A stretch of 64,000 nt of DNA from Colias croceus (GCF_905220415.1 NC_059547.1:7018501-7082500), one strand, 5' to 3'; counted from the first letter of the stretch, positions 10,643-23,500 are shown. Made by a program: numbers and translations. Notes: generated by a model not told the origin, from the sequence alone.

Positions 10643-12374
10643 TAGGGTAAACGCAGGTATTAACGACCCCTCTAAGGCGATTTCAAAATCAACCATATTT
10701 TTTAAGTATACTGGTTCTTCTAAAGATTTATAATTTCATTTTATATGCTAGTGTTATGTATAAAAAATGTATTTATTGAAGCAAATACATTCTAATAAAG
10801 GATTATCTTGTAAAAAATAATTTACAATGTGACTTAGTCGATTGTTGCTATTACCGACCCATAAAAACGGCTGTGAAGCTATTAACGATTTTTATGCAGC
10901 TGTTCCCGATCGTATGTGAGAGGAAGCCTTTTTCCAGCAATGGAATGTATAGAAGCTAGTGATGAGGATGATTACCGATATTAATAAAATGAAATAAAAA
11001 TGCAAATATATTCGTATTTTTTTATTGTAGTTATTTTTAATAAAACAAATGAGTACTTTTTAGTAATTAACTAAATAATTATAAACTTTTAAATTAATCA
11101 ACATAATACTATTAATGTACATATATTAAATTAAGGATTTCAAACTCTAGGATATTTCGTTATGCTATTTGATTGATTGCTTCGGCGAGTTGTGTTTTAC
11201 TGAATACTTTTCGCCGCTTTCGTGGCTCCATATTTCTGGAAAAAATATACCTAATTATATGTTTTATGTTAATTTAACCTAAAAAAAAATATAATTTTTA
11301 ATAGGCACCTATTATGTCATAAAAGTAATAAAAATATATTTGCACGCTCAATTACGAGCAGAATGTTTAAGGATCAATATTATCTGTATATACAAACATC
11401 TTTATTCTACATTCTGCAAATAAAGCAATTTGAATTTGAATTTGTGGATGAGAAACTAAACAATCTATATTCGATCGGTAATAGCTTCCTATAGTTGCTA
11501 TTGCCGACCCACATGGGTCGGTAATAAAGTATGTAAGTATAAACCTAAATTGTATTACCGACCCATAAAAAAATGGTTATTTTAATTCATTTGACCATCA
11601 GACTATAAAATAGATTATAATTGATTAATGTCATACAAAATATGAACAAATGCATATTGTTTAAACAAAAAAAAACAATGATTTACTACTGTAACTATTC
11701 GATAGGGATCCTCGAAAATATCATAACTTTGTATAAATTGACAACGCTAAAAGACACAACGCTAGACAAAAAAGTTTAGTCGCTAATAGATTTTTATGAA
11801 GACTCATAGCTTAGATTTAAACTGGTCCATAAAACCACTTGTGTTAGTGTGATATAATAACATAAAAGAAAATAAAACAAAAAGTTACGTTGCTGCCATT
11901 ACCGACTTACGGGTCGTTGATACCTGCCACGACTTAAACTGGTGAAGCTAACACCGTCCCATTTTAATTTAAAGTTTTATCGTTTCAAATTACTTTTTAT
12001 TAATAAAATGTTGTAAGAAATGAAAAGTTGACACTTAAATGCATTGACATTTAGTAATATAAATTAAAGTATAGATGTCATTTGTTTGTAAATGTCTTAA
12101 AAAGATACTCACAGTACTTACCCGAAGGAACAACGGAACAGTACGACACGTCCTGCTTCCACGCTACCCCGCAGCAACTTACGCATTTTAACTCTTTTTT
12201 GCTCAGTTACTCACTCTAACGTTAAAGTATACGATGCTCAAGTAATACATTCGTGTATAACTTTGCCTACCTATAGCTAGAATAGTTCTGGAAACGTTTA
12301 AATTTCGAATTACTTTTATAGGTCGGTAATACCTTCAGATTTTCGATGGGTCGTTGATAGCTGCGTTTACCTTA
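10643..12374. mobile_element. Nested DNA element with TA(G/A)GGTAAACGC termini and 5-bp CATGC repeat
   Basis: The left end tagggtaaacgcaggtatta and the reverse complement of the right end (taaggtaaacgcagctatca) match over about 27 bp with a few changes. Direct repeats catgc (10638-10642 and 12375-12379) flank it and lie inside the outer element. Internally the motif attaccgaccca, or its complement, recurs near 10852, 11498, 11515, 11549, 11894, 12322 and 12348. No long frame exists, so it is non-autonomous. The TAGGG-type end is hAT-like, but the 5-bp duplication does not fit the usual 8 bp, so the family is unsettled. Confidence 0.7.
11385..11450 (+). repeat. Possible short LINE tail inside the nested element
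   Basis: The string ending gcaatttgaatttgaatttg after a ctttattctacattctgcaaataaa segment resembles the tail of insect non-LTR elements, including a possible AATAAA signal. It is very short and could be chance. Confidence 0.3.
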
Positions 12375-12728
12375 CATGCATCGAACATTTACGTCGCCAC
12401 AATCAATGCGCTACAATTCAGCTTGCTACAAATGTATTGTATATGCGCACATCGGAAGCACAGTTGTAGCGTGGCACAGCTTTGAGAATGTCGACATCAT
12501 CGTCTGATGACGACGATTTCTTGGTGTGGCGCCACAAATAACGAACGTGTTCCATCTTGAATTCGTGTAGCGCGGACACCGTCTCGCCACAAAGTGCGCC
12601 CGCTACAAATGTTTCCTCGGTGTGCGTGCTCGCGTACAAATATATGGGGGCGATAAATGTGTCGCGTTTCAAATGTGGCGCCACAATTATCGAGATACAA
12701 ATGTATGTCTGGTGTGCGGCGCGCCTTA

Positions 12729-13145
12729 GTGACAATGTAAATGTAGTTATTAATATAGATTTTTAAACACGTGTAAGAAATCAGAAGACGACTAAAGTAT
12801 TATCTAGAATTATAACAAAAATTTTAATCGCTACCGTATTTCACTTTCAGTCATTATAAATTCATGTTATCTAGAATTCCACTGTTATTCACGGTTTGAA
12901 TTAAACGTCCCTCAGTGCAAATGATTTGAATTTCAGATTTACATTCAAGGTTTTACTTACAATAAACCTAGGCACTTAGCCGGAACATCGCATCGCACGA
13001 CAGCCAGGAAGGAAGGGGGCGATAAGAAAGGTTTATGGAGCATTATATACGTAGTACCTACATATAATATACCTAAAGTACTATACCTACATACACTAAC
13101 GTACTATAACTTCATTTCTTTTTAATTCCTTCGACCTTTGCCTTT
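12729..13145. other. AT-rich intergenic DNA, nothing recognised
   Basis: No exon, RNA gene or repeat was identified. Simple TACCTACATA-like runs occur near 13050-13100. Confidence 0.4.
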
Positions 13146-13149
13146 TTGC

Positions 13150-13204
13150 TCTGGTGGCTAGTTAATTAGCGTTACGCTTGCAGGTTCAATTCCTGGTAGA
13201 CGTA
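13150..13204 (+). repeat. tRNA-like SINE head or tRNA relic
   Basis: Contains an A-box-like tggctagttaattagc and a perfect B-box ggttcaattcc about 30 bp later, in the order and spacing of a tRNA-derived Pol III promoter. The 5' acceptor stem does not pair convincingly, so a functional tRNA is unlikely. Confidence 0.4.
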
Positions 13205-13354
13205 TCTAGGACATGTTTAAGCTCGCTCCATTTAGTATTATCCTAGTTCTTAATGTAATTGAGTCCCTTGTGCAATGTGTGACATTTTTCAATATTCTTA
13301 ATACATGTAATATATCTACTGTATCCATGTAGGTACTCATAGTCATATAGTATA

Positions 13355-13573
13355 CTAGGTTTCCGCCCACGGCTTCGCCCGCGCAGTCAAAGAAAAAATC
13401 CGCATAGTTCCCGTTCCCGTGGGATTGCGTCATTTTCCCGGGATAAAAAGTAGCATATGTCCTTTCTCGGTTATCAAAGTATATCCATACCAAATTTCAT
13501 GAAAATTGGTTCAGTAGTTAAGACGTGATTGAGTAACAGACAAACAGAGTTACTTTCGTATTTACAATATTAG
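13355..13573 (-). repeat. Interspersed CTGT-microsatellite repeat, copy 1
   Basis: Starts ctaggtttccgcccacggcttcgcccgc and ends with acagacaaacagagttact and an AT-rich taatattag. The same family recurs at 13605-13844, 29755-29932, 42227-42462, 42893-43103 and 63815-64000. It is non-coding, probably a short derivative of a non-LTR element. Confidence 0.8.
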
Positions 13574-13604
13574 TAGGTACTATGGATAGTAAGGTATATA
13601 GTAT

Positions 13605-13844
13605 ACTAGCTTTCCGCCCGCGGCTTCACCCGCGTTTTCAAAGAAAAACCCGCATAGTTTCCGTTCCCGTGGAATTTCCGGGATAAGTCCCGGTAAGTAA
13701 TATGTCCCGGGCTAAAAAGTAGGCTATGTCCTTTCTCGGGTATCAAAATATCTCTATACCAAATTTCATGCAAATTGGTTCAGTAGTTAAGGCGTGATTG
13801 AGTAACAGACAGACAGAGTTACTTTCGCATTTATAATATTAGTA
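13605..13844 (-). repeat. Interspersed CTGT-microsatellite repeat, copy 2
   Basis: Same family and orientation as the copy ending 30 bp upstream. It carries an internal small duplication (two cccgg-type runs near 13676-13712). Confidence 0.8.
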
Positions 13845-15771
13845 TAGTTTAAGAGTCAATTGAAAGGTGAATAAAGTGAAAACTGAAAAATTTGGAATCT
13901 TCAAGAATTTGTAAAAAAGATTAACCTTGAGTGTTAAATTGTATGTTTTCCTCGAAAGCAAATTTTATACATAACGATTCCAAATGACTGTCATAACTTC
14001 TGTCGTTCCCTATTTGGACACTGTCCATAAAAATTCCGCTATGCAAAACATAATCTAAGTAGCTACTAGTGTTATAATATATTTGTAGGAGTAATATTAT
14101 GACATGTTCTACAAGATAAAGAAAATAATAATGTATTTTAGAGGAGTGTTAGGGATGGCTCAAATACCAAATACCCACACAGTATGCTAATTTTCTTTAA
14201 ATGCCATTTTTTCCCTTATGTTTTTGATAAAATCTATAATAAATGGTTTTAAAATGAAATATTTTCTGAAACCTAATCCCGTTGGTCTTATAATTAGACA
14301 CTTGGTCTTAACATAGTGTGGTCTTAAATGTTTATTGTTTATCTCTAAGCGACTTAAATACACGAACTGAATAATTTCAAACCCTTTGTTGCATTATACG
14401 ATTGTCATGTCACTCACTAAGTGCATTACAACATTATTACATCAGAGATCAAAGCGTAACTGACAGTGATTTACGATAGCTGAACAAAGAACTCATTAGC
14501 AGCTACATATCAGTTTGCAAACAATGGATTTTTGTTTGATACACCACAACATAGTTCCACAACATCTAATAATTCTCAGTAGGCATACGTTTCTGTCAGT
14601 ATACTTCTGGCTTTAGTTATTTTTACAAACAGGACAGACGGTTTAATGTCCCGCTGGCAAGATGTACGTCTTGTTCGTGCCAATTGAGGAATTGATGGAT
14701 TTTCAACGTCACTTTGCTGTTTTTGCCGTGAATTGTTCGCAGGGATTACGCTCTCAAAGGAATCTCCACTTGACGTTGAGTCGAAACTGTCCATGAAATT
14801 CAATTCATTAACCTCAATATTTCCTTTAATCTTTCAGAGAAGGTCGCGGCAAATTATTTTCATTTAATGAAGTGTTTCATCAACGCTTCTTCTTCTTCTT
14901 AATGTTTATTTTCAAAGGAATTATTAAAAATCGCAAGTGTGTTTGAATCAATCTTGAAAAGAATTTGACTTCGTCTGCAATTCAATATAACCATCCCTTA
15001 TATAGCTAGCCATAACAATTTGTAAGTCAATTTGCTAAATGAATAAAAACATGAAGGCTTTTATCTTCTATTGCCTTCACGGAGTATGTCCACAAGCTGT
15101 GAACAAGATGTGAAACACCTGCTTTAATATTAGATTTTCTTGTTAATAAAGAAAGTACCTAATTTACCTTATAGGAATTATACAGATACAATAAGATAAT
15201 TTTATATTTCAGTAATTACTGCAAATATTTCAATTTGAATAGTTTTGATTTATACTTCAGTTGTACCAGAAGTGAAATTGTTTCAAAGTAATTATTTAAC
15301 AGGAGCAGCTAATTGCCACTTCTGAATAGACCGACGTTCGAAGGAATCCCTTTGATAAATCAGTTACAAATTCTAATAAATCATAGAAACAGCAGTTTCA
15401 AAACAGCAGCTCAAGAACAGTTTTATTGCAAAATGTTATGATAATCGTTTATCATTTTGATAAGAGAGTCTTTGTTGCTTTTGATTCTTCTTTGATTGCT
15501 ACTATTGTTGTTATTTTTACAGGTAAAATTTTAATGACTTTATTAAAATAGCTTTCTTTTTAAAATAGCTGAAATTTTGCAAAGAAATTTCTTCTTATAA
15601 TAACTACCATGATAAGAATCTGAGATGCAAAGTAAATCCACAATTTATAAAAAGGTTAATTTTATAAATACTTAACGAATATAATCCTCAAAATGACGAA
15701 AAATATTTCCTTCAGCTCTCGGTCTAAAAAACGACCACTCAAATGCATCGTTCAATACACGTTGTTTATGC
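13845..15771. other. Intergenic DNA before the axonemal gene
   Basis: No gene was recognised. A 75-codon minus-strand frame at 14576-14803 is serine- and polar-rich with no known pattern, no splice context and no partner exon, so it was not called. Confidence 0.4.
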
Positions 15772-15785
15772 GTAACCATAGCAAC
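15772..15785 (+). promoter_or_regulatory. RFX X-box of the axonemal gene promoter
   Basis: The sequence gtaaccatagcaac fits the X-box consensus GTNRCC-N(0-3)-RGYAAC at all fixed positions with a 2-bp spacer. It ends 115 bp before the ATG at 15900. RFX factors drive genes for cilia and flagella, and X-boxes normally lie within about 200 bp of the start, so site and gene support each other. Activity is inferred, not shown. Confidence 0.7.
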
Positions 15786-15899
15786 GTTCACTAGTCTTTT
15801 GCATGTTGTGTGCTGTTATTGTAATGGATTAAAATAATTTTTGATGAAACCTTAAACTCGGATCGATAAAAGCACTGTAATTTAACCGGATCACGCGAT

Positions 15900-16977
15900 A
15901 TGGCCGAGACGAAGGTATTCCTTGTTCCGTTTTTGTCCCTTTCAATCTAATTAATGTTATTTACGTGACATGCGACTATGGTCGATAGCGCAAACATGCT
16001 TGCTTTGCGAATTTCGCTATAGGAATTTTGTTATCGACTCATTGGTATGGTATAGATGGTTTTACGCGTGTGGAGCGGTAATACTTTAATGTACTTTGTA
16101 TGTAACATTACGTGACATGGTTTTTATGCTGTGTTTTTTGCGTCGTTTAGTCGCAGTTCAACTGAAATATGATGGTCTAAGAGCCGGTGGGGGTCTGACC
16201 TTCACCGAACTGATAACCAAAAGAGGTTTATTTTTAATCAAATAATGTCAATAATTAATTTATGAACAAATATGATGTTACTGATACATAGTTACCTAGG
16301 TACTGATAAAAGCCCAGCAAAATTTAATATAAATTATCTAATTTCTCATTATTAAAAGTACCGAATATTTTGTGGTGTAGTGAATGATACCTACGATATT
16401 TTGTATCACAAAAGCGATAATATATCGTGTATACCTTTTTTATTGTCCTGAATATGTAAATTTCGTGCAAGAGTTAAATACTGTTATATCTATTATTCTA
16501 ATTGTTTGACATACAATTTATCTAAGTAATTTATAATATAATTTTTTGTCTTTTATTTAGACTAAACATTCTACTAAAAATGCTGAATCTGATGAAAGTG
16601 GTGAGTTTTTTACAAGTATATAAATGTTATTTTTGTTAATTGTTTCCAAACATGCAAAAAATTTGATGATTGATATCAAATATACGTTATACAATCGATT
16701 TCAAATATTGATTTATCTAGTAGGTATTCCTAATTTCCCACCCTTAGCAACATAATGTATCTACCATAGTAAAGTTTGACCATGTTTGACATTGTAAATA
16801 TTGCAATAAAATTGCAATATTAAGGTATGTGTATCACAATTTCATACACATAATTATTATAGAGTAACTAATTACTATATTTATGTGTATGAAATTATGA
16901 TCCCTTTACAAACCGCTACATAATTAATTATAATTATATAATTTAAGGATTTATTTGTATGCCAGCACAATAAAGTG

Positions 16978-17009
<32 letters not shown>

Positions 17010-20000
17010 CAGATTTTAGTTTTATTGACCTTGTTGATACGACAACATAGTAAGCGCTGTTTATTTGCGATTAATTATAATTTGCTTATTATTAATTGTA
17101 CCATGAAAACAATGGAAATTCACTTTATTACAATATAAATTTCTTAAAGTTTCTAAACGCAAGTTTAATTTACACGATTCATTGAACCCGATTTAACAGG
17201 CTTTGTATTTGAATAAAAATAAATAAAAAAGGAAAGTTAAGCAAAATGCTACAGAATAAGAATTTTATCACATTACGAATTAAGTAGGTAGGTATGTATT
17301 AATACACTTCCTATTGTCTTTCCAATTATTTAGACAGCCTTGAAGCGGCTGACAGCTCCTGCGAGCAAATAGGCCATGGAATATTAAAAACAGCCCCCAT
17401 TGCAATAAACAGAGATGAATATTTACAAGCCTACAGAGATCTGTCGTTTGATCGCTATCAGTTACAGCTGAAGAATAACTTGCTTCATAGACGGCTTGCT
17501 GAATATTATAAGTAAGTTTTGTTGGTATTTATCTTTTAATGTCAAAAGACATAAACATCGATTTAACACATACAAAAAATCATATCAACGATAACGATAT
17601 CGGAGAGACAATCTTAAAAAACAAATTGTTTTTCACCTTGCTTTTGTAGTACCTATTAAGTAAACAATATGGTCTATTCCATACGTTAGGCACTTGCCTT
17701 TTATAATATTTGTGTTTTCTTTATAGAAAACGAAAGCTAGATCATGTTTTAAAACCTCTAGAAGGAGCAGTAGACTTAGAAGAGAAGTACCAACAAACTC
17801 TATTTAGTTATGAAGAGTTGAAAGAAAAAGAAGAAAGAGAAATGCTTGATGTAAGTAAAAAAATATAATGTAGTTCCCATAATTTCTTGTTCCCAATAAA
17901 TATATGGATTTGAATATTATTTAAAATACTTGCAGATAAAATCAAAACTACAAGCAGTGCAAGTGCAATACGGTGATAAATTAGAACATGCTGAAAAAAG
18001 TTTTAATACTCTGCAGCATTTGGAAAAAACTACAGGCACAGGTCTTATTTATTCTAAGAAGGGAAAACCCATTGCTGAAAAGGTAACAAATTCAACATAA
18101 AAGTTTAGTATCATCATGTGATATTTAAAATAGTAGGTAACGTTATTATAATATTTTAGTGTACATATTTTCATAATATTATAATGTTAATGAAAAGTTT
18201 ATTTAATTAAAGTATTTTCTCTCTAATAAATTATTTAGATAGAATAAAAACAAATAATATCACATAAATACTTACCGAAGCAGTTTAGATATTTTATCCG
18301 CTTGTTTTGAAAATAAGACACGTGTTATGTGTGTGACTAAAGGCGACATGGTTTATTTTTAAACATCTTTCATTGTTTACAATATATATGGCTGTATAGG
18401 ATACGACTAAATGTACAATATAAATTCCACGTCAAAAATGTCCTACTATAAAAATAAATTTATTTTCTAAAGATAATTACACTATTTTTATAGACGGTGG
18501 AGAGGTTTTTGACGCTACAAAGACGCAAAAGTGAGCAAGCTTCTGCTCTCTGCTTGCGATACATCAGATGTAGGAATGCTGTTGCCGAGTTAGAAAGTTA
18601 TGTTCGAAAATTGGAGACCCTTGGTCCAGGATTATATGTGGCGCAGTATGAACAGCTTCACATTGATCATCAGAACTTTATGACTAAAATTGAAGGTAAA
18701 GTTTAAACACTACTTTTGAGCTCGTTAACAAAATATTTTAAAGAAAGGCATAACATATTTCTACAATAGAATATAATATGTAGTTAACAAAACAATAAAT
18801 ATATAATATCTTTGTTATTATAAAAATTTAATTTGTGATTTTATTTAGTTTAAACATTTCTTCATAATAATAATAATTGTCAATAAACCCTACTTCCCAT
18901 GCCCTATTTCCTTAAAAAGCTTTTACTTTTCAGAACGCGAAGATGAACTGATAAAGAACCGCGCGAAATGCACGGAACATAATCAAATGCTAGCTCACAT
19001 AAGAGAGAAGATGCACCACACGGACGAAGTGATTGACTTCGCTGAGTGCGATCTCGGGGACGCTGAAATTGAGTTCTTGAGAGCTAGAGAGGATTTAGGG
19101 CAAGTGAAGGTTAGACTATAGTATCATGATCAAATATTATAAGTTCAATATTAGAGTTACGATTGTATTCAATGCTGCTGCTAACTGATTTTATTTTATG
19201 GATATTTAAAAAAATACATAAAACGAAACGTGTTATTTTGGTAGAGGATGATAAAAGTAGCACATTGTAATAAATATTTTTGTCAACGTCTTAAAAACAA
19301 AATTTCGGGAAATTCGATCAATGAAAACAAATGTTTTATTTTCTCTATTTGTTCATTAAATATCGTATAAAATAGAAACAATAACGTACCCAAATATATC
19401 CCATTTATCCACAATACATCAATCTATAGAAAATAAATTTCTGCCTTAGAGTCGCCGCGACAAACTGCGCTGGTCGCTGCAAGGGGAGCGAATGAAAACT
19501 GGCCTACTGACGAGAAAGGACCTTTTGCGTGACTATCAAAACGCTACGGACGAGGTAAATACACGAATCACGATATCAAGTTTATGGCGTATTTAAATCA
19601 ACCGTATTGTACATTGATAGATTCTGTGTATCAAATTTATGGAAGAACGAAATGAAATGTGGTTTAGAGGGCAAACATCATAATGTTTCTCCGTTTCAAA
19701 AAACGGCAAGAGTTTTCACCATAAAACAAGAAAAGTTTTTTGTGATCTCTTTGAAGAATATGCATTAAGCTGATAACCGATCTGAATAAAAAAGGCTAAT
19801 TGTAACAATTTATCTACTAAAATATATTAAACATCAAATAATCAATACGTTTTATTTTATATTTAAAAGTAAAGTATTGTGCTACAAAATACTTAGTATG
19901 AATCGAAGTTATCCAATTATCCATATTTTCTATCAATGAACGTTTATAACTGTTAGCACAAAACCTTATATTTTCTCAACCATAAAACAAAACTGTACTT

Positions 20001-20173
20001 TATCTTTGTATTTTCTTCAGGTTGGAAAACTTAGAGAACGAAAAGACGAACTGCAGAATCAAGTAATGGAAATCACGAGGCAAGTCAGAGCCGCGCGAAA
20101 ACGTATGTTAATTCATCACACGGCCAGTGAACACACAGATCACAAGGAGACTGCAGTTGACACCACCAATTAA
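15900..20173 (+). CDS. CFAP184: CCDC96/CCDC113-family coiled-coil axonemal protein (CFAP184-like), complete
   Basis: Nine coding exons splice in phase to 379 residues: 15900-15914, 16561-16600, 17334-17511, 17727-17850, 17936-18082, 18494-18695, 18934-19109, 19450-19554 and 20021-20173 (TAA 20171-20173). The first ~35 residues are polar and acidic. The rest is almost all predicted coiled coil, including KGKPIAEKTVERFLTLQRRK (~163-182), LESYVRKLETLGPGLYVAQYEQL (~203-225) and, near the C-terminus, GLLTRKDLLRDY. This pattern is the DUF4201 domain shared by CCDC96 (CFAP184) and CCDC113 (CFAP263), partners in a complex on ciliary axonemes near radial spoke 3. The C-terminal wording favours CCDC96; the overall length is closer to CCDC113. 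In an insect it would be expected in sperm flagella and sensory cilia. The start is the first ATG after the X-box, and the tiny 5-codon first exon fits phase. Confidence 0.8.
16833..16902. repeat. Short intronic hairpin
   Basis: Arms atcacaatttcatacacataa (16833-16853) and its near complement (16881-16902) flank a 27-bp AT-rich loop in intron two of the axonemal gene. Possibly a MITE remnant. Confidence 0.5.
16978..17008 (+). repeat. (AAAT)n microsatellite
   Basis: About seven AAAT units follow gcacaataaagtgtaaat, which looks like the tail of a small non-LTR element. Confidence 0.7.
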
Positions 20174-20332
20174 ATAGCAAAGGAACTTATATTAACGAAA
20201 AAGAAAAGTTTATTTCAGACCCGTTATTACAAAACGAAAATCTAGTAGGTATCCAATATTTAACATTACACACACGAAAATTGCTGTCTAGTTCAGTGTA
20301 AGATTAGAGATCTTATAGATGACATACTACCT

Positions 20333-20338
20333 AATAAA
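20333..20338 (+). terminator. Poly(A) signal of the axonemal gene
   Basis: AATAAA lies 160 bp after the TAA stop at 20173 and before the oppositely oriented transporter A, a fitting place for cleavage. Confidence 0.55.
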
Positions 20339-20560
20339 CTGTATTGCTGCCTGATGTAAGCGTATAAATATTTGATCGCTATCCATCCATATTTCTTGTG
20401 AGAATTTCTTCCTGTAGTTTTTCGGTTACAAAACATTCAACCGACAACGCTCGTAGAAAGATGTTCAAACGATGCTTATAATTATTATAGCTCCACACAT
20501 TGTTGTAATACTGACGATGCAAAATTGAGAGTAATTGACTTAAAATAAATTATTGTTAAA

Positions 20561-20566
20561 TTTATT
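20561..20566 (-). terminator. Poly(A) signal overlapping the stop codon of transporter A
   Basis: On the minus strand the last codons read CAA TAA followed by A, so an AATAAA hexamer overlaps the stop. If used, the 3' UTR would be only tens of bases long. Confidence 0.4.
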
Positions 20567-23500
20567 GTTTTTCAATACTAATCCGTTCCTCCTTTTCACA
20601 GAGTTTATCTGATTCTGCTTTATCTACAACTTCCTTGATGATTGGACCATGTTTCCAATCCGATGGATACCCTAGTTTTCTAACATCATCCCACCACTGC
20701 TGCTTTCCTTTAGCCAATAAAGTATAAGCAATATTGCTGATCATCATTATGAAAAAACATATCCAAAACGCTCTGCGCCATTGAACTAGTGTTGACTGAA
20801 AAGAAAAAAAGAAAATTAGCTAGTAGCTACGTAACAATTTTGGGTGGTGATGCTTTAAATCTTTTAGAACATTTCTGTTTATTATTATGCGTTTATCTGT
20901 ATCAAAAGTATGTGTTTTTCTATCTCCATTAATTCCTCTCAATGGTCATAAATAATACTTACGTCGGGGGTAAGTAATCCGATCAAGTAGGGAGAGATAA
21001 TACCGCAAAAAGTTGTGAATGTATTGATAAAAGCAGTAACCGATCCCGCATAGTTTGGCGCCACATCTAACGTGTTAACCTGAAAATATATTAAATTGTT
21101 CATAATTATTATCCACAACAAAATATCATTATTTATTCATATACTCCTCGATAGAATGTGAATATTTAATATGCATAAATGAAGAAATATTTCGTTCTAC
21201 AAATGTTATTAAATAGCGTGCATGTTTTTGAACATGTAATATTGAGTTATTACAAAATAATTTATTCTGAAAAAGTTGCTAACTATAAATTCAGAAATAA
21301 TGCACACAATAATATGTGAAAAATCATTGTACATCATTGTACTTCTTTATTATAAACCTATTCATAAATTCCATAAATGATAAATTACCTAGTTAATCTT
21401 ATATCGTGCTGAAAATATAAAAGTTACCTTCATTCCACTGACGTAAGCTCCCATAAATCCCATAGCTAAGATAAAACAGGTTATAGCAGCGGCACGGTTG
21501 CAGCCCGAATACGAAGCTAAAATAATACATGTTGCTGGCAAAGCTGTTCCTGAAATGTTAGTGTTTCGTTGGATTGATGTTCTCTACGCTGGTACTATAC
21601 ACGGGTAAATTTATGGTTGAAGTCATGTTGTGCACAAAAGTATATTAGTATAATAGTTACAATGGTAAAGAGGCAAACATTTCAGAAAGCGATAAATTTA
21701 TGTATGTACTGAGTTAATAGTGGGTACTTTAATGTAGTAGGAATCGAATGATACAAAAGCATCTTCTGAATTAACTACTTCTGCATATACTCGTAAATAC
21801 TTATTAATATTGTAGGATTACATCATTGCATGGCATTATTATATCATTAGATGATTAAAAATATCTTACCAATAGTAGTGTATATAATTCTTCCGATCCG
21901 TATACTATGCCACTTCTTTTTAATACCATAATCGCAGGTGAAACCAAAGAGGAAAGATAAACCCCACTTCGCTACGTATGGTAGGCAAGTGAGGGCACCA
22001 GTGGTAGCTATATTAAATTTGAGGACATCATGCATATACTTTGGTAGGTCTGATACCATTGTATAGAAGCCCCAGTCGTGACCAACCTGTAATAATAAAC
22101 CAGATAATTCTCATAAAACAATGAAAGCTCAAGTAAATGTAGAATCTACACTTTTTTATTTATACCTATTAATAAAACTGGAAGAATTAGCATGATTGTC
22201 TACGCAAATGATCTGAAAGATACTGCTAGTTCGAACTGAAAAATAATTTCATGTTGAATTTCATCATTTATTGAGGAAAGCTGCAATCTTTATAACATCA
22301 CGCTACGAGCAACACGAGCGAAGCATATAAAATATTCCTCTAGAGAGCAAACAAAGTAGCGTGGGTCAGCTAATTTCCAATAAATTGGTAGCCGACATTT
22401 TATTACTCCGTCAGATTTTTACATAACAAAGCCATAGAGAGTACACTTTCACATATTAAACAGATCCTATCCTATCCTACCAAATAATTATATGCGTTGA
22501 ACTTTGTAAGAATGTTTAGATAAATGTTTGTGAAATAGTTAATCGGATCAGACACACTTGGCACCTATATTTTAATTAATAACGATTATGGTGCTTTTCC
22601 GCCAAGAAGCTTATATCTAATACACTGGAGATTTCGGTATGAACATTGACGTGTAACAAGAAAATATTGCCCAGTTCATGTTTTTTATCACTTTCACACC
22701 TAACTTGGTATTGCCACTGTTAATACGAAGTTTTCCCAAGGCTACTATGTATGCTGTAATATTCTGTGCAAAAGGTTAGTTTTTGTACATGAGTTTGTTG
22801 ATAAATTGCCAAAAACGTCATTCAGAAGCATTGTTGGATGAGACAATTATTATTTATGCTAAATAAAATAAGTATCTGAACCAATTATTAAAAAGCGATA
22901 CTCCCTGATTATGGGTAGTCACCATAATAAAATTGTAGCAACTCTCACTTTGTCAATATGGCATGTGTGTCAAAAAAATTGCGTCGCTTCGAATATTTAA
23001 GTTAATATTGTTGCTTATTTAATGAATATTTTCCGAATATAAAGAATGCATTGTATTGTGCAAAATTGCAGAAGCGTTTGGACACCGAATTCTGGCATAG
23101 AATTTCACAGGCAAGTGTATATTTACGTTATTTACAATATTCCTCAATACTCCTGCATTTACCTGTTTAGAATCATTTCAATGGCAAAAATTGTCTAATT
23201 TAGCATCATTTTAGTAAGCAGTCATGTTAAATTTGTTATTTCCCCAATACTTTATCATTTTTCAACAAGTTTTCAATAAACAAATTTAAAAAGTAAGGTA
23301 ACCATGATGACGAGTTTTTATGGATAGCGAGGAGAATATATTGTAATAACAATATTATGATGAAAATTTAGAACACCATTTTAAAGATTGTTACTAGTAA
23401 TGAAACAACACACGACATCGGTATTGCACTCACATGTAGTTATAAGATTGTTCGTTTTTACATTGAAATTTATACTTTTTTAACTTACCTTATATTTTTT

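Larger units (their letters stand above)
10616..12725. mobile_element. Outer DNA transposon with GC-rich 17-bp TIRs and TTA duplication (PIF/Harbinger-like)
   Basis: The ends ggcgcgccgcacaccag (10616-10632) and ctggtgtgcggcgcgcc (12709-12725) are perfect reverse complements, and both are flanked by tta (10613-10615 and 12726-12728). A 3-bp TTA/TAA duplication points to the PIF/Harbinger group, but no transposase is present. Only 10616-10637 and about 350 bp at the right belong to it, the rest being a second element inserted in it. The right part has several gccacaa and gctacaaatg motifs in both orientations, as in subterminal transposase-binding repeats. The 105-codon minus-strand frame here is treated as chance because it starts in the TIR. 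Confidence 0.75.

Noticed and set aside
12418..12735. 105-codon minus-strand open frame within the outer DNA element
   Set aside because: It begins in the terminal inverted repeat and is built from the repeated gctacaaatg/gccacaa motifs; no transposase pattern is visible.
13150..13204. Functional tRNA gene
   Set aside because: A- and B-box-like motifs are present, but acceptor and anticodon stems do not pair; a SINE head or relic fits better.
14576..14803. 75-codon Ser/polar-rich minus-strand frame
   Set aside because: No partner exons, splice sites or known motif; chance cannot be excluded.
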